From: Cryptomeria japonica
Taxonomy: Eukaryota > Streptophyta > Pinopsida > Cupressales > Cupressaceae
Length of the DNA stretch: 64,000 bases
Reading direction: 5' to 3'
NCBI RefSeq assembly: GCF_030272615.1
Contig: NC_081414.1
Location: 48,162,501 to 48,226,500 of the forward strand
Both the position numbers and the translations under genes were made by a program. Shown here piece by piece: positions 34,101 through 45,978 of this stretch; position 1 is the first letter of the stretch, and every line of letters starts with the position of its first letter. The notes beneath the pieces are model-generated. The model made no database searches. It was not told where the DNA came from and saw nothing but the letters and a program-made list of their open reading frames with translations.

Positions 34101-34630
34101 TTTTCTATTGACCTCAACTCCTGAATAGCAACAACCCTTATTGCATAGACTGGTAATAAGGATCTCAAAAATTTGCTAACAACAGTGGAATCTTCCATTT
34201 TACCACCTGCACTCTTGATATCTCCAACAACAGTTTTGATTCTTATTCCATATTGTTGAATTGTCTCTCTTTCAACCATCTGCATGTCTTCAAACTTTCC
34301 TCTAAGCCTTTCTTCCTTAGCTTGTTTCACATGCTCAGCACTGCCATAGATATTCTCAAGAGTATCCCATACTTCTTTGGGATTTTCTTTATCCTGGACA
34401 TCAATAAACTCAATGTCAGATAAACTACTAATTAGGGCTTCCATGACTTGCCCATTCTCCTGAATCTCTTTCTTTTGGTCATCGGTGAGATTACCGGTAG
34501 GGATAACATAAACATTCTCAACATACCTCCAATGTTGAGCACCCATGCTTCTAATGTATATCTTCATTATGTCCTTCCATATTTTAAAGTTATCTTTGTT
34601 GAACTTTGGACCTTCCCTCTTCTTCATCAT
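31163..34630 (-). pseudogene. Outer copia polyprotein: gag-protease-integrase-RT
   Basis: Gag opens at 34630 (MMKKREGPKFN) and stays open for 360 codons to 33548. The knuckle is degenerate (LSCNRIGHIVVNYP). The protease again reads WIINSGCSHHMTGD, with Asn for the catalytic Asp. Integrase carries HTDFCGPM, RTDQGGEF and QQNGLAKR. Compared with the inner copy, about 120 bp is missing near 32190 between the acidic linker and RT, which also shifts the frame. RT follows ([12 protein letters not shown]), and its active site is FGDD (EVFGDDIIFGG) instead of FVDD. The gene is cut at 31162 by the inner insertion and resumes at 23594. Confidence 0.92.
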
Positions 34631-34687
34631 TACAATAGGATCTTTCCCTCAAGCGATTAAGCTTACAACACAGAGGACCTGGAGGAC

Positions 34688-34699
34688 GCTCTGATACCA
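34688..34699 (-). other. Primer binding site of outer copia
   Basis: TGGTATCAGAGC on the minus strand, beside the 5' LTR start at 34702. Confidence 0.9.
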
Positions 34700-34701
34700 A
34701 T

Positions 34702-36291
34702 TGATAACACAATGATGAACAGTGAGTACCAAATCAGTACTAAGAGGGGGGGCCTGAATCAGTACAGGTACAAAAACTTTTCCTCAACCGGTTTGACTGC
34801 AAACAGTGAACTTGACTGGCAATCACTAACACCGGTCATAAACCAAAATACTACCGGTTAAGCACAATGAGATTGTGAAAGATATAAATCGGAAACACTT
34901 ATTTTACCATACAACCTACACCCTCATTTCCACATTATCCTTGTGCATAAACAAATATTCTATCATCAGAAATATAATAACATGCTAGATCAACATGATT
35001 CATCGCTTGACAGAAAATAACATAGCATCACATGAAAAAGACATCACACATGACAGACATATTTTTCATGTGGAAACCCAACTAGGAAAAAATGATGGCG
35101 GGGATGAATACCCACAAGCTTTTTTTGAACTCTTTAGAAGTCCACTATGTTAGGAGCCTAGTCTGGTTAAAGACTATTACAACAGGTTCTGTTAGGAACC
35201 GATCCTGTTAGGGATCACCTGGTTAAGGGATGGCTAGAATACCTGGTTAAGGGTTACCTTGTTAGAGGATTTTATGAATTCAATGGCTTTGAGTCACCTT
35301 GTTAAAGGATTTACAGCAAGCTGGTTAAAGCTACCTTGTTAAGGGATTTTCTGACCATTGAAGTGATTAGAGATCAACAGGTATTACAATGATCTAGTAA
35401 TAGCACTCAATGCTAATGCAGACCCACTTTAGTTCCTTTCTTCTGCATACACACTCTGCAGGTATCAACCCTCTTATCTGGTCTAGCAAGAATCACGTAT
35501 CTTTGCACTTAGATACACACACAACATTTGCCAACAACTTCAACATGAAACACAACATCAACCTTATAGGAAATAGATAGGTTGGTAACATAAACCCTAA
35601 ATCCTAAACATTTAGGTTGAGAAATTCAGTCGGTTCAATCCTGACCATTGGACACTTTGCATTTGAATACAATGGTCTTGAATAGATCTCAAGATATTCT
35701 CCATCATTCGTTCTTCACCACTTCTTGGAGGCGATAACCCATCACGCGTTCTCCACCGTTTGCAAAGACTTCGTACATTCTCGAGGTAGATAGGATCAAT
35801 CTCCTTCATGCAAGATCCTTCATGTGCACGAGGTTGGCGTGGCAACACGATCTGATCTCCATTACAATGCTAACTCATAACACAATGCCATCGGTTGAAT
35901 CACATAGGCTTGAAACACCTCAATCGGAAACCCTGAAGCTAAGACTACCAACCGGCAGTCATACCATATTACACCTTGATAGAAAACATTCCATATACCA
36001 GTTCACTTGGACAAACATACCGCTTCACCTTTTGCACATATACCGGTTCTCATCATTATACTGATTCACTTTTCAAGTTGCTTAACTTCAATAAACATGT
36101 TCACTCTTCATCATATTACCGGTTCACTCTTCAGCATATTACCAGTTCACTCTTTCAGCATATTACCGGTTCACTCTTTCAGCATATTACTGGTTCTCTC
36201 TTGAGCATATTACTGGTTCATTCTTTTAGCATATTGACATCAATGACAACACAATATCATCATGTCAACATATTTTGCACATATGCCAACA
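34702..36291 (-). repeat. 5' LTR of outer copia
   Basis: 1590 bp; pairs with 21249-22829. The U3 end (36105-36240) has about five copies of a 25 bp unit with TATTACCGGTTCACTC. A telo-box lies at 35592-35600. Confidence 0.92.
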
Positions 36292-36296
36292 GTTGA

Positions 36297-37300
36297 TATG
36301 TACCTGATCTGTAGACTGCTGTAATGACATAAGGACCAAGCCAATTTTGTTCGAACTTGCCCTTCTTCTCTCTGTCTTGCTTATTTTTAGGATTTTCCTT
36401 GAGAACTAAGTCACCCACCTACAATGTGAGAGGCTTATGATTGTATCTGCAACTCATTCTTTGTTGATAAGCCTTGAGGTGATTAAAAGCAGTTTGTCGT
36501 CATTCATCCAATAGCTCTAGTTCTTGTAAGCGAGAGACCTTATAATCTTCATCACTGATAATGTTGTGCAAAGAGACTCGCAAAGATGGTAACTCGACCT
36601 CAATAGGAAAGATAGCTTTGGCACCATAGACAAGTGAATAAGGTGTGGCTCTTGTAGGTGTGCGAACACTTGTGCGATAGGCCCAAAGTGCGGGATTAAG
36701 TTGGATGGGCCAATTTCGGCTAGCGTCATCGACTATCTTTTTGAGGATTTTGAGAATGGTTTTATTAGATGCCTCATCTTGACCATTACCTTGGGGTAGT
36801 ATGGAGTGGAGAAGAGATGGTTGATATGGAAGTGATCATAATACTCATGAACATCTTGGTTCTTGAAGGGACACCAGTTATCTGTGATGATGGAAAGAGG
36901 GATATCGTAACGGCAGATGATATAGTTAAGAATGAATGTAGCAATTTGTTTTCCAGTGACTTGGATAAGAGGAACGACTTCAATCCATTTTGTAAAATAT
37001 TATGTGGCAGATAATGAATTTGTGGCCAGTGGAAGAAGGAGGGTGAATCTTTCCTACGAGATCGAGTCCCCACTGTCAAAAGGGCCAAGGAGTTGCAATC
37101 GGTTGAAGTTCTTGAGTTGGCGCATGAATAAGGTCTCCATGAATTTGACATTGCTTACATTTCTTGACAAACTGATATGAATCTTTTTCCATACTAGGCC
37201 AGTAATATCCAGTCTTGATGAGTTTCTTGGCCAAGGTGGTACCACAAGAATGTGGACCACATATACCTTCATGAACTTCTTGTAATGCAATCTGAGTTTC
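36297..37300 (-). pseudogene. Tat element 1 integrase core and C-terminal part
   Basis: Several frames carry parts of a gypsy integrase: YFTKWIEVVPL, then ICRYDIPLSIITDN, then FSTPYYPK (37060-36770), followed by a C-terminal piece near 36320-36400 (KGKFEQNWLGPYVI-like). Asp is visible in IITDN. Frameshifts and stops separate the pieces. The C-terminal module breaks off at 36292, where the outer copia inserted, and finishes at 21173-21248. Confidence 0.82.
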
Positions 37301-37861
37301 GTCCCCTTCTAAACATCTAAGAAGAGTGCCATCTAGACCTCGACGATAAAGGGTATCGGATAAAATGACATATTGAGAAGATTGGCGAATGAAAGTGTGA
37401 CATTGGTTGTTGGATAGGTCAGGAGGAAAGATATTGCTATGAAGGTATGTAAAAGTGCGACCATACAAAGGGGAATCAGGACCAATGACACATATCATCT
37501 CTACAGGAGTGATCTCATATGAGGGGACCAAAAGGTTGTCCACCAAGAACTCATAGCAGGTTTCATTCTGTGGTAGATCAATCAACGAGGCAATAGTAGC
37601 CATGGCATTTGTAGCTTGATTGTGTCCTCTTGGTATCTTCTCAAAAGTTATCCTTATGAAATATCGCTTGAAGTCATCTACCATTTTCTTGTAAGGAAGT
37701 AATTTTTCATCTTTTGTTTGGTATTCATTAGTTGCTTGATGAATTACAAGTTGAGAGTCCCCAAAAACATGAAGTTCTTGGATCTTCCATTGAACTTCAA
37801 TTCTTAATCCAGTTGTTAATGCCTCATATTCTGCTATATTATTAGTACAAGGAAATGACAA
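37076..37861 (-). pseudogene. Tat element 1 second RNase H and integrase zinc-binding domain
   Basis: A 261-codon open stretch. It starts TNNIAEYEAL, then HVFGDSQLVIHQ and PRGHNQATNAMA, typical of the extra archaeal-type RNase H of Tat elements. The integrase HHCC module follows: LQEVHEGICGPHSCG, then KKCKQCQIHGD. The first part of this RNase H (WQLYFDSSCTHHGAGAS) lies just upstream in 37862-38215, across a stop at 37861. Confidence 0.88.
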
Positions 37862-38340
37862 TCAATATGATTTAGGAATGGAATCCCCTTGAGGTGTGAT
37901 AAAGAGGATGCTAGCTCCTGCACCATGATGCGTGCACGAGCTGTCAAAGTATAGTTGCCAAGGCTTCATGTGTGATACCATCAGAATGGATTCATATAGA
38001 AAATCTGAAGTTAGAGGAGCATCATCAATCATGGGTGCATCTACCAACTGATCTATGATAGCTTGTCCTTTAATTGCTTTTATATTCACATATTCAATGT
38101 CGAATTCACTCAAGATCATAACCAATTTAGCTAGTATGCTAGTGAGTGTTGCCTTATTGAGAAGATACTTCAATGGATCGATCCTTGCAAGAAGCTTAGT
38201 TTTATGAGTTAGCATGTAATGTCATAATTTTTGCAAGGCAAAAACCACAACAAGACATGCATGCCCAATTGACGTGTAGTTAAGCTCATAACCAACCAAA
38301 GTATGATTGATGTAGTATACTACCTTTTATTTGCCTTCAT
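37862..38340 (-). pseudogene. Tat element 1 first RNase H end and linker
   Basis: Reads VYYINHTLVGYELNYTSIGHACLVVVFA across one stop, then LLARIDPLKYLLNKA and FDIEYV, the usual end of gypsy RNase H. It then runs into WQLYFDSS, which begins the second RNase H. Confidence 0.8.
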
Positions 38341-39350
38341 TGTCTTGTTGCACCAAGAGTGCCCCCAGTGTTGTTTGTGTAGATTATATGTAGAGTAACA
38401 GGGGTTGTTCTGGAATTGGTGGCATCAAGACTGGTGGATTCAGAAGATAGTCTTTGAGTATCTGAAAAGCATGTTGACAGTTATCATCCCATTTGAATTT
38501 CATGTTTTTGTGTAGCAAGTGTTGAAAAGGATGACATTTATCCGCAAGTTGTGCTATGAATCTTCATATGGACTGGAGTCTTCCTTGTAAAGATCTAAGT
38601 TGACTGATATTCCTTGGTGGTGACATTTATAATATAGCTCTAACTTTTTCTAGATCGGCTTCAATTCCTCTTTTTGAAACAATGTATCCAAGGAGCTTCC
38701 TAGAGGTTACTCCAAAGACACACTTCTTGGGATTTAATCTTACTTTGTATTTTTCTAACTGATCAAAAACCACTGAAAGGATGTCCAAATGTGTCTTTGT
38801 CTAATGATTTTCCCAAGAGGTCATCAACATATTATTCTATAGTTACATGCATAAGGTCATGAAAAATAGTAGTCATATCTCTTTGGTATGTAGAACCTAC
38901 ATTCTTTAGTCCGAAGGGTATGATATTCCAGCAAAAAGTTCCCTAGGGACAAGTAAATGCTATATTGTGCTGGTCCTCAAGTGCAATTTTTATTTGCTTA
39001 TAGCCAAAAAATTCGTCCATCAAAGATAACATCGTATGACCTGCTGTGAGATCCACTATCAGGTCTATGTTTGGCAACAGAAAGTCATCTGTAGGACAAT
39101 CTTTGTTGATGTCTCTGAAATCTGTACATATTCTGATGTTGTGATCTGGCTTACTAACTGGTTCTAAGTTGGAGATCCATTTGGGATAATAAATTGGTCT
39201 TATAAATCCGACATCCAACAATTTTTCAAGTTCTACATTTACTAATAATGCCACTTGTGGATGCATTTTTCTTAATTTTTGTTTTACTGGCTTTGCTCCT
39301 AGTTTAACTATCAAATCATGCATTACTAGATCAGGATCTAGTTTAGGCAT
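38341..39350 (-). pseudogene. Tat element 1 reverse transcriptase
   Basis: The 135-codon open part (38943-39350) shows VEKLLDVGFIRP-like LEKLLDVGFIRPIYYPKW, then RICTDFRDINKDCP and LMDEFFGYKQIKIALED. In the same frame, past a TAG, it continues IIPFGLKNVGSTYQRDM and reaches the catalytic YVDD (38820-38831), which is preceded by a TAA at 38832-38834. Palm motifs are all recognisable, so it was once functional. The downstream thumb and connection are decayed. Confidence 0.9.
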
Positions 39351-39413
39351 ATCGGTATATGACCATGCAAAATTGATTTGTCACTCTGTGAAGAAACTTA
39401 TGAACTTTGGTCT

Positions 39414-40685
39414 TTATCTTTTTGTCAGAGATTGTGCCAAGAATATGTTATGTGGGATCTCTTTTGTACCAATGTTCATTTTCATAGTCTCCTCTACCAA
39501 CATGGATGATTTTTCCTTGTATGATGCCGAGTAAATGTTGAGCCTTCCATCTTTAGGTGCCTCAGAGAGGTTTTCACCCTTAGATACATCCTTTCTTTTT
39601 ACCTTTTTAGAGTCAAACAGTGCCACAATGTGGTTTTCACCATAAAACCCATGATTTGTTTTTATTTTTACATTTTTGTGATTAGAAATCCCAACACCCT
39701 CACCAAAATATGCCACACTGTTGAGTTCTATAGTGTATCCCGCCTTATGGTCCCCAAGTGGAAGACCATCTCCTATGCCCAAATAGTGGATGAAAGTCTC
39801 ATTGTTTTGGAATGTGTCAAATTGTAAAGGTCCTTCATGGTCCCAATCAATAATTTGGTTGTAAACAAGGGGAATGCCATCAATGTTTTCAAAGTCAGCA
39901 AGAGTAAGGGTGAAGATATAGTTATATTTATGTATATCAAGACAATTGTCGAGGTCATCACTAGCACTCTCCTCATCTGTCTTGATTGTGAACGAGTCCA
40001 AATTGTCATCACTAGAAGCACATTCAGCAATGGGAGTCCTCACTCTTCGTGATTTCGACCTAGAACCTAAAAACAAAGACTGTTTGGGATCCTCAGGGGT
40101 TTTTTCTTGGCCAATTCTGAATTTTCTATAAAACTCCTCTTCTTTTGTGGGTTCGCCTAGTTCTCTGAATGTTTTAGTGAGCTCATAATAACTGGATGAT
40201 TTTTTTGAACCCCATTCCCATTCATTGGATTCGATGGAATAGCGTCTCTCTTGTTGATCACTGGAATTTTTGATTTGCAATGCTTCTTTTGATTTTCGAG
40301 TGTTTACCCTGAAAGGTATGAAACCAAGCTCTTTCGAGCGCTGATTTTTAAATGTCAATTCTGGTTGCAAAGGTTGAGTGATACCTTCTTTTCTTAAGCT
40401 AAGAGGACTTTTGCTATCGTACCCAAACTTTTGTAGGATTCTAAATCCTTTGCCATATTTTTTGCATGGTATCTTGATGTGATCTTGTGTATCGTCTTTA
40501 GGGTCTCTATGAAGCATTTTGTATAAGTCCTCTTCTTCCATTTCACCCCACTTTTGGAATATAGTAGGATCCCATTTGAGTGTAATGATAGATACCCATT
40601 TAGAAGGATGTGGTTGTCCATATTCTTTTGGTGAATCCATGACTTGCCTCAAGCACATGGTTTTATTTAGAGTGTATTCACCCAT
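39414..40685 (-). pseudogene. Tat element 1 pol spacer with G-patch-like motif
   Basis: A 423-codon open frame between protease and RT, in frame with both. Residues about 80-115 read YGKGFRILQKFGYDSKSP then RKEGI, which resembles a G-patch (an RNA-binding module) with several glycines lost. G-patch-like segments between protease and RT are known in some plant Tat-type polyproteins. The rest is acidic or polar with no domain I know. It is the longest intact stretch of this element's pol. Element 2 is quite different here (54632-55236). Confidence 0.7.
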
Positions 40686-40694
40686 GCCTTTATC

Positions 40695-41250
40695 CTAATA
40701 TTTCCCTTTAAGATCACCTTTCTTTGATATTGAAGGTTTTAGTGACTTAGGATCAATATATGCAGATGATGAGATTGCCTCTCTATTAATTGGAATTATT
40801 GTCTCAGCTTTTGGCCTCAAATTATTGTAGTATATAAATGGATTAGGATCACCATTAACTGTTACTTCAACTCCATTATGAGGAAACTTAATGCATTGAT
40901 GGTACGCAGATGGGACTCCTCTCATCTCATGAATCCATGAACATCCTAGCAATATGTTGTATGTGAGATCGATATCTAGGACTTGACAGACCACATCCTT
41001 CATAACTGGCCCAGCTCTAATAGGCAAGGTGATTGTGCCCTTGGATGAACGCTCTTCGTCATCATATGCCTTGATGGTAATTTTGTTTGTAGCATTCACA
41101 GCTTTATCTAAATATCCCAATTGTATTATTGTGTTCAAAGTACATATATTGAGACGGGCTCCTCTGTCTATCAGGACTCATTTTATTCGATGTTTGTGTA
41201 GGAAGTCTTTAATGTGTAAAGGTGCATTATGTGGTTGGCTTACGGAGGCA
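40695..41250 (-). pseudogene. Tat element 1 aspartic protease
   Basis: Reads VLIDRGARLNICTLNTI across the active site, with Arg in the position after Asp, then ITIKAYDDEERSSKGTI, and ends with ILLGCSWIHEMRGVPSAYHQCIKF, the standard C-terminal motif of plant gypsy proteases. Element 2 also has DRGA, so this variant is a family trait rather than a new mutation. Confidence 0.88.
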
Positions 41251-43727
41251 TCATCAACTTTGGTGAATGTAAGAGAATGTGGAACAAAAAGGTATCCCAC
41301 CATGGCTTGAAATTGGTCCATGTTCAGATTAGTGGGTATAGAGGTCTCTCTCAGGACTTTGTCAAGTATGGCTTTATGTGAAGGAGAGATACACAATAGT
41401 TCTAGGATTGAGATACGCGTGGGTGTCTTCCCTAACTATTCTACTAGGTCATACTCAGGTTTGGCCAATGAAGAAGCGATGGTTCTTGTTGGAGCACCTT
41501 GCAAGGTGACTTTACCTCGATGACTTGTGACATTCCATTCAGAGGTAGATTCAAAAGAAGTTCCAATGCCTTTTAGGACAACTTTGGATCTTTGAGTAGA
41601 ACTTTTAGGCATTTTGTCCTTTATGATAATAGTAGAAACATAGTTGTCCATCAAAATGTGGTTAACGGTTGAATCGTAATCATAGGATAATTTGGTATAG
41701 TTAGCTTGATCATATGTGGCTTTGGCTTTTCCCTTGTCATGTTTAGGGAATGGTTCCTTAAACATCTCATGTTCTTGATTGGATGTATGTCCCTCAATCT
41801 CAATGTCACATCTATCAATAAGATCCTATATAATGTTCTTCAAGTGATGGAGATTTCCTGTTTTATGTCCCTTGCTCTTGTGATATTCGCAATACTCATC
41901 ATCATTCCACCAATTTGGTTTGACTTTTGGCTCATATGGAGGATTGTTTGGAATTGTTATTATCTTGTTTTCCACTAGCTTCCTAAAAGCTGACTCAAGT
42001 GGTTCTCCCAATGGGGTGTATTTCCTTTGTGGTTTTGGAGTTCCTTGAGTATTTACTTCATTTCTTATAGAAGAAATTGATCCTAAAAGAATGATTTTTG
42101 GTCTCACTGTGTTAGCATCAACAATGCCATCATTTACTGTGTTCTTAATCTTGTTCCAAAATCATGGTTTGTCCTTTCCTTTAAAATCCTCTTTATTTTC
42201 TTTGAATATCTTGATGATTCCTTGCTTAATTAAGACCTCTTTGTTGCTAATCATTTCTTAATGATGTCCTTGAAAGTAAACAAACAAGCTTTCCTCAAGT
42301 CATAACCAATTTCTCTGTTGACATTCCGTGTAAACATCTCTACCATTTGTTTTTATGGAATTTCACAAGAGCATCTACTAGCTAAATTCCTCCATCTTTG
42401 TAAGAATGATGAAAATGAATCCCCATCTTTCTATTTGGTATTGCACAAAGTGGCAACTGATATATTTGTCTCTATGTTATATGAGAAATGTTGTATGAAA
42501 GTTTATGCTAGATCACCCAATGACTTAATTCCAGGTGGAAGTTGGGAGAACCATTACATAGCTTGTTCACCTAAGCTTTGTAGGAACAATCTCATCAAGT
42601 ATGTTTCTTCTGCTGCTACCTCAATGCAAGCTGTGAAAAACTGTCTTATATGTGCCTTAGGGTCTCCTTTGCCTCTGTACTTATCAAAATTTGGTGTTAC
42701 GAAATGTGTAGGAAATGGAGGCATTGGAATGCTTTTATCAAATGGATAGGGACATATATCTCTCATTGTGTAAGCTGGTTTTAGTGTATTGATGTCCTCC
42801 ATCTTCTTTTGTAAGTCCTTTATCTGTTGTTCCAATTTGTTTTTTGGGTGGAGACCACCTTCTTGGACCATATCCCATGCCTGAGCCACCGGGTGGAGGA
42901 GGAGTATACTGCATATATAGATGGTATTGATCGTAAAAATGTTCTTATGGAGGAGGTCCATAATGACAATGCGTGTAGGCACCACTTGATATAGGGGATT
43001 AAGGCATATCATGAGTTTTCTCTTGTGTATTTCCTCCAAATTTGACACAGGGTTTTCTTGTGTCTAAATTTTGAGCATGTCTCTGAATATCCAATTGCTT
43101 TTGAGGTTGTTCCTTAACATTGGTATGCGATTGAGTGTATTTATCCGCATAAGATTTCCATAAGGGTCTTCTTAGATAGAATTATTTATGAGATGTTCTT
43201 TCATGAGTATCATATGCTTGACCATGTGTATTTGGAATCTCAAGTTTTTCAAACAAGGATGATGGTGACTCAGGCACAAAACATGGTCCTCTATTACCTC
43301 CACTATTAGGTCTCCTTTGATCCCTGTTGACTTGACTTTCTTGAGTAGATCGATTTTCTACTATTTGGGACATGTCAAAATCATGAGGTATCTTAGCTCC
43401 ACTTTGTGCCATCACTTGTAGGAAATATTGTCTATCCCTTATCATGATTTCTTCAACCAATCTATTAAAATGTGGATCCATGATAGTTTGTTCCACCTCT
43501 GCTGACTGTACTGAAATGTTGTCAACATTGTCATTTTGTACATCATTATTGTTTGTATCATCCATGTTCTCAACATTATGAATGTTTCTATAGATGTCCA
43601 TGTCAGGTAATGTGGTATGATCAGAATTGAAAAAGAAATTGTTGTCGTACTCATAGCCACTCATGTTTGCATATTCTTGAGCCTCTTTAGCTTCCCTCCT
43701 AGATTTTTGGGAATGGGTTTCAACCAT
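41251..43727 (-). pseudogene. Tat element 1 gag
   Basis: Starts MVETHSQKSRREAKEAQE at 43727. The capsid-like retrotransposon gag region (42554-43048) carries YTMRDICPYPFDKSIPMP, then FDKYRGKGDPKAHIRQFF. A nucleocapsid-like site follows at about 41870: EYCEYHKSKGHKTGN, in which the last Cys of the usual C-H-H-C pattern is now Leu. At least two frameshifts separate N-terminal, capsid and nucleocapsid pieces. Element 2 is open for the first 474 codons of the same protein. Confidence 0.88.
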
Positions 43728-44217
43728 GAACTAGGTATTGACCAAGATGTGTGAGACTAGATGAAAATGGAAAGAGTATGGAAGACCAAGAGTTGGGTAG
43801 AATGTAAATGAATCTAAGGTGTACTTGCAATGTCCAAAGTGTAAGACCAAGTATTTATGTAGTAGAGTAGGTGTGACTTCCAAAGAGATGATAGATCTCT
43901 TCATGAGGTAAGTTGACCTTGACTCTAAGTAAGACCAAATGAGACCCAAAGGTGATAGACCTTGATGAGGGACCACTTAGCAAAATGTTTTTGTATGTAT
44001 TGTGTTGACAAAGCAAGATGGGCACAAGAAAGTAACATTTTGACTCAAGTTTAGAAAAATGTGAATGTAATTCAAGGTGTAAGACAATGATGAACTTTGT
44101 GAGACCCAAAAATAGGCTGCATTCTAGATGAAAACCCGAAGAAATAACCTAGGAAGCTTAAGAATACTGAAACTGATTTCTTTTGTTTGCTAGACTATAA
44201 ATTTTCCCAATAATGAA

Positions 44218-44395
44218 CACAGACGTTCCTGTATACTTCACTGACGCGGTTACCCAACACAGACTTGACTGGATACTACACAAACGCGTTTATGAGAATA
44301 TTGTGAATACAGTTTTCTACGATGACACAGACACGTTTATGTCCTACACATACACGGTTACAGTACACAGACGTGTTTCTTTCAAACACAAACGG
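44218..44395 (-). repeat. Phased motif array, gag-proximal (element 1)
   Basis: Minus-strand CGTCTGTG-type motifs (CACAGACG on plus) start at plus positions 44218, 44239, 44258, 44279, 44326, 44347, 44366 and 44387. Steps are 19 or 21 bp, apart from one 47 bp gap. The array lies about 490-670 bp before the gag ATG. Confidence 0.8.
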
Positions 44396-45619
44396 GTTTA
44401 TAAAATCTGAGTGCAATTTTTCCAATTTGTGAAGTTGTTGTTGTGACCAAATCTGAATTTGTGACCGTTTTTTGTGACAAGAGGACACAATATTGATGAG
44501 GACTCTATGCTTGCAGGTGTTTAGACTCAAAAGAAAGTGTGTTGTTTGATATAAAAATGTTTTGCATACACTTGAAGACACAAAAGACACAATGTTTTGA
44601 TGTTTGATCTTGAATGTTTGAATGTTTAAAAGAAGACAAGCACAATTCCTATGGTTGGCCAGGACAATAGTTGTTGATCCCACATGGGGTTTCCCCCAAG
44701 GCTACGCTATTCAAAGCGTATACTTAGATGCTTGACCCCACTGGCTCCACCCTTGGCACTCGCTTCTCCAGGGAAGCCAAGCACCAGTCCCCACGAAAAC
44801 TCCCCGTGCTGAACTTTGTACCTCTACTAAGAACCATATGTGTGTGGGCTACTCCAGAGGTCCAACCTCCTACCCCAACAACTAGAAGGATTTTGTCTTT
44901 CTAAAACAAAAAGGTGCTAGTAAGGGCATCCGCTCATGTGGCCATAATGCAGCACTTTCAGTTCTATAAATACAGAAGGCTCCTAGCTGGTAGGGGTTAC
45001 ACCCTACTATTGATCAAATAAATTTGATCAAACGGGTTTATGGGGAGACATAGTCTCGGTTCGAACTAATCACCACATGTTACCCATGGATTTCACCATG
45101 GATACAGTTATTTATAGTGGTTTGGAAGAGGAGGGTATTGCCTCGCTACCACTTGGTTTGTTCCCTCCTCACAGGTAGTTCTAGTGACCACACAGGGAGG
45201 CAGACCCTCTAAAGATAAACACAAAAGAGCCTATTGCTCAAGACACAAAAGACACTGGTTCAATTTTAGTGCACCAATTGAAGTGTTTGCTAATCTATGA
45301 AAACAAAGCACACAATGAAAATCAAAAGAAAACCCTAGCCAAGGTCCTACAACAAAGATTTGTTAGTAGTTTGGATTATTTCAAATGATTACCCCTTCCT
45401 ACAAGCAAACAAGTTAGGTTTATTTTAACAAAATCCCAAAACACTTTGTGAAAATTAGGGGCCTTCGACACACAAATCGCTTTCAAAGACAAGTTGCACC
45501 ACTTCGTTAGTTGGATCACAAGATATTAGCTCAAATAAACTAGATCTGAAACACTAAATGCAAGACAAAATGAAAACCCTAAATGAGGAAATGAAATTTG
45601 AAGAAAAAAATGCAGAAAA

Positions 45620-45873
45620 CACATATGCCCCTGAATGCTGGACAAACGTGACTGAATGATACACATACATGACTTAAGATTGCACAAACGTGGCTAAATG
45701 ATGCACATGTGTGCCTGAATGTTGTACATGCGTATCTGAATGCTACACATACGTGCCTAAATGAAAACCTATAATCCGTAAAAATAAAAATGTTGTCAGG
45801 AAACACAGACGTGATTTTGGAATGCGCCGACACGGTAGAAAGGCAAAAACGTGATTTCAGAGGGCGTAGACAT
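45620..45873 (-). repeat. Phased motif array, LTR-proximal (element 1)
   Basis: Seven motifs at 45620, 45641, 45662, 45683, 45704, 45725 and 45746 are spaced by exactly 21 bp. Weaker ones follow at 45804, about 45826, 45844 and 45865. Because 21 bp is seven codons, a 154-codon frame across it (46043-45579) shows a heptad-like HVC repeat; this is probably a by-product. Confidence 0.82.
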
Positions 45874-45949
45874 GAAAAGTCGTCGAAATATGTCAGATCT
45901 GCAACTTTAAAAACACAAAATCTGCAACCAAAAAATGTTAAATGCAAAA

Positions 45950-45978
45950 GGACAAGAGTCCCATCAGGCGTGCCAAAA
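45950..45978 (-). other. Primer binding site region of Tat element 1
   Basis: The minus strand reads TTTTGGCACGCCTGATGGGA just inside the 5' LTR. Element 2 has TTGGCACGCCTGGTGGGAC at the same place. It resembles the primer sites of Tat/Ogre elements, but I cannot name the tRNA with certainty. Confidence 0.6.

Larger units (their letters stand above)
21249..36291 (-). mobile_element. Outer Ty1/copia (Sirevirus-type) element
   Basis: LTRs 21249-22829 (1581 bp) and 34702-36291 (1590 bp) start TGTTGGCATATG and end TTGTGTTATCA on the minus strand. A target duplication with one mismatch flanks it: GCTGA (21244-21248) and GTTGA (36292-36296). Without the inner element it is about 7.5 kb. A tRNA-Met primer site, several polypurine tracts before the 3' LTR, and RT motifs such as [18 protein letters not shown] point to the Sirevirus (SIRE/Maximus) lineage. 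It inserted into the last codons of Tat element 1 pol and later received a related element itself. Confidence 0.95.
43728..45978 (-). other. 5' leader of Tat element 1
   Basis: 2.25 kb between the primer site and gag without a convincing gene. It holds two phased motif arrays (44218-44395, 45620-45873) and, between them (44660-45240), a less AT-rich block well conserved in element 2 (50140-50660) that may contain packaging or translation signals. Confidence 0.7.
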
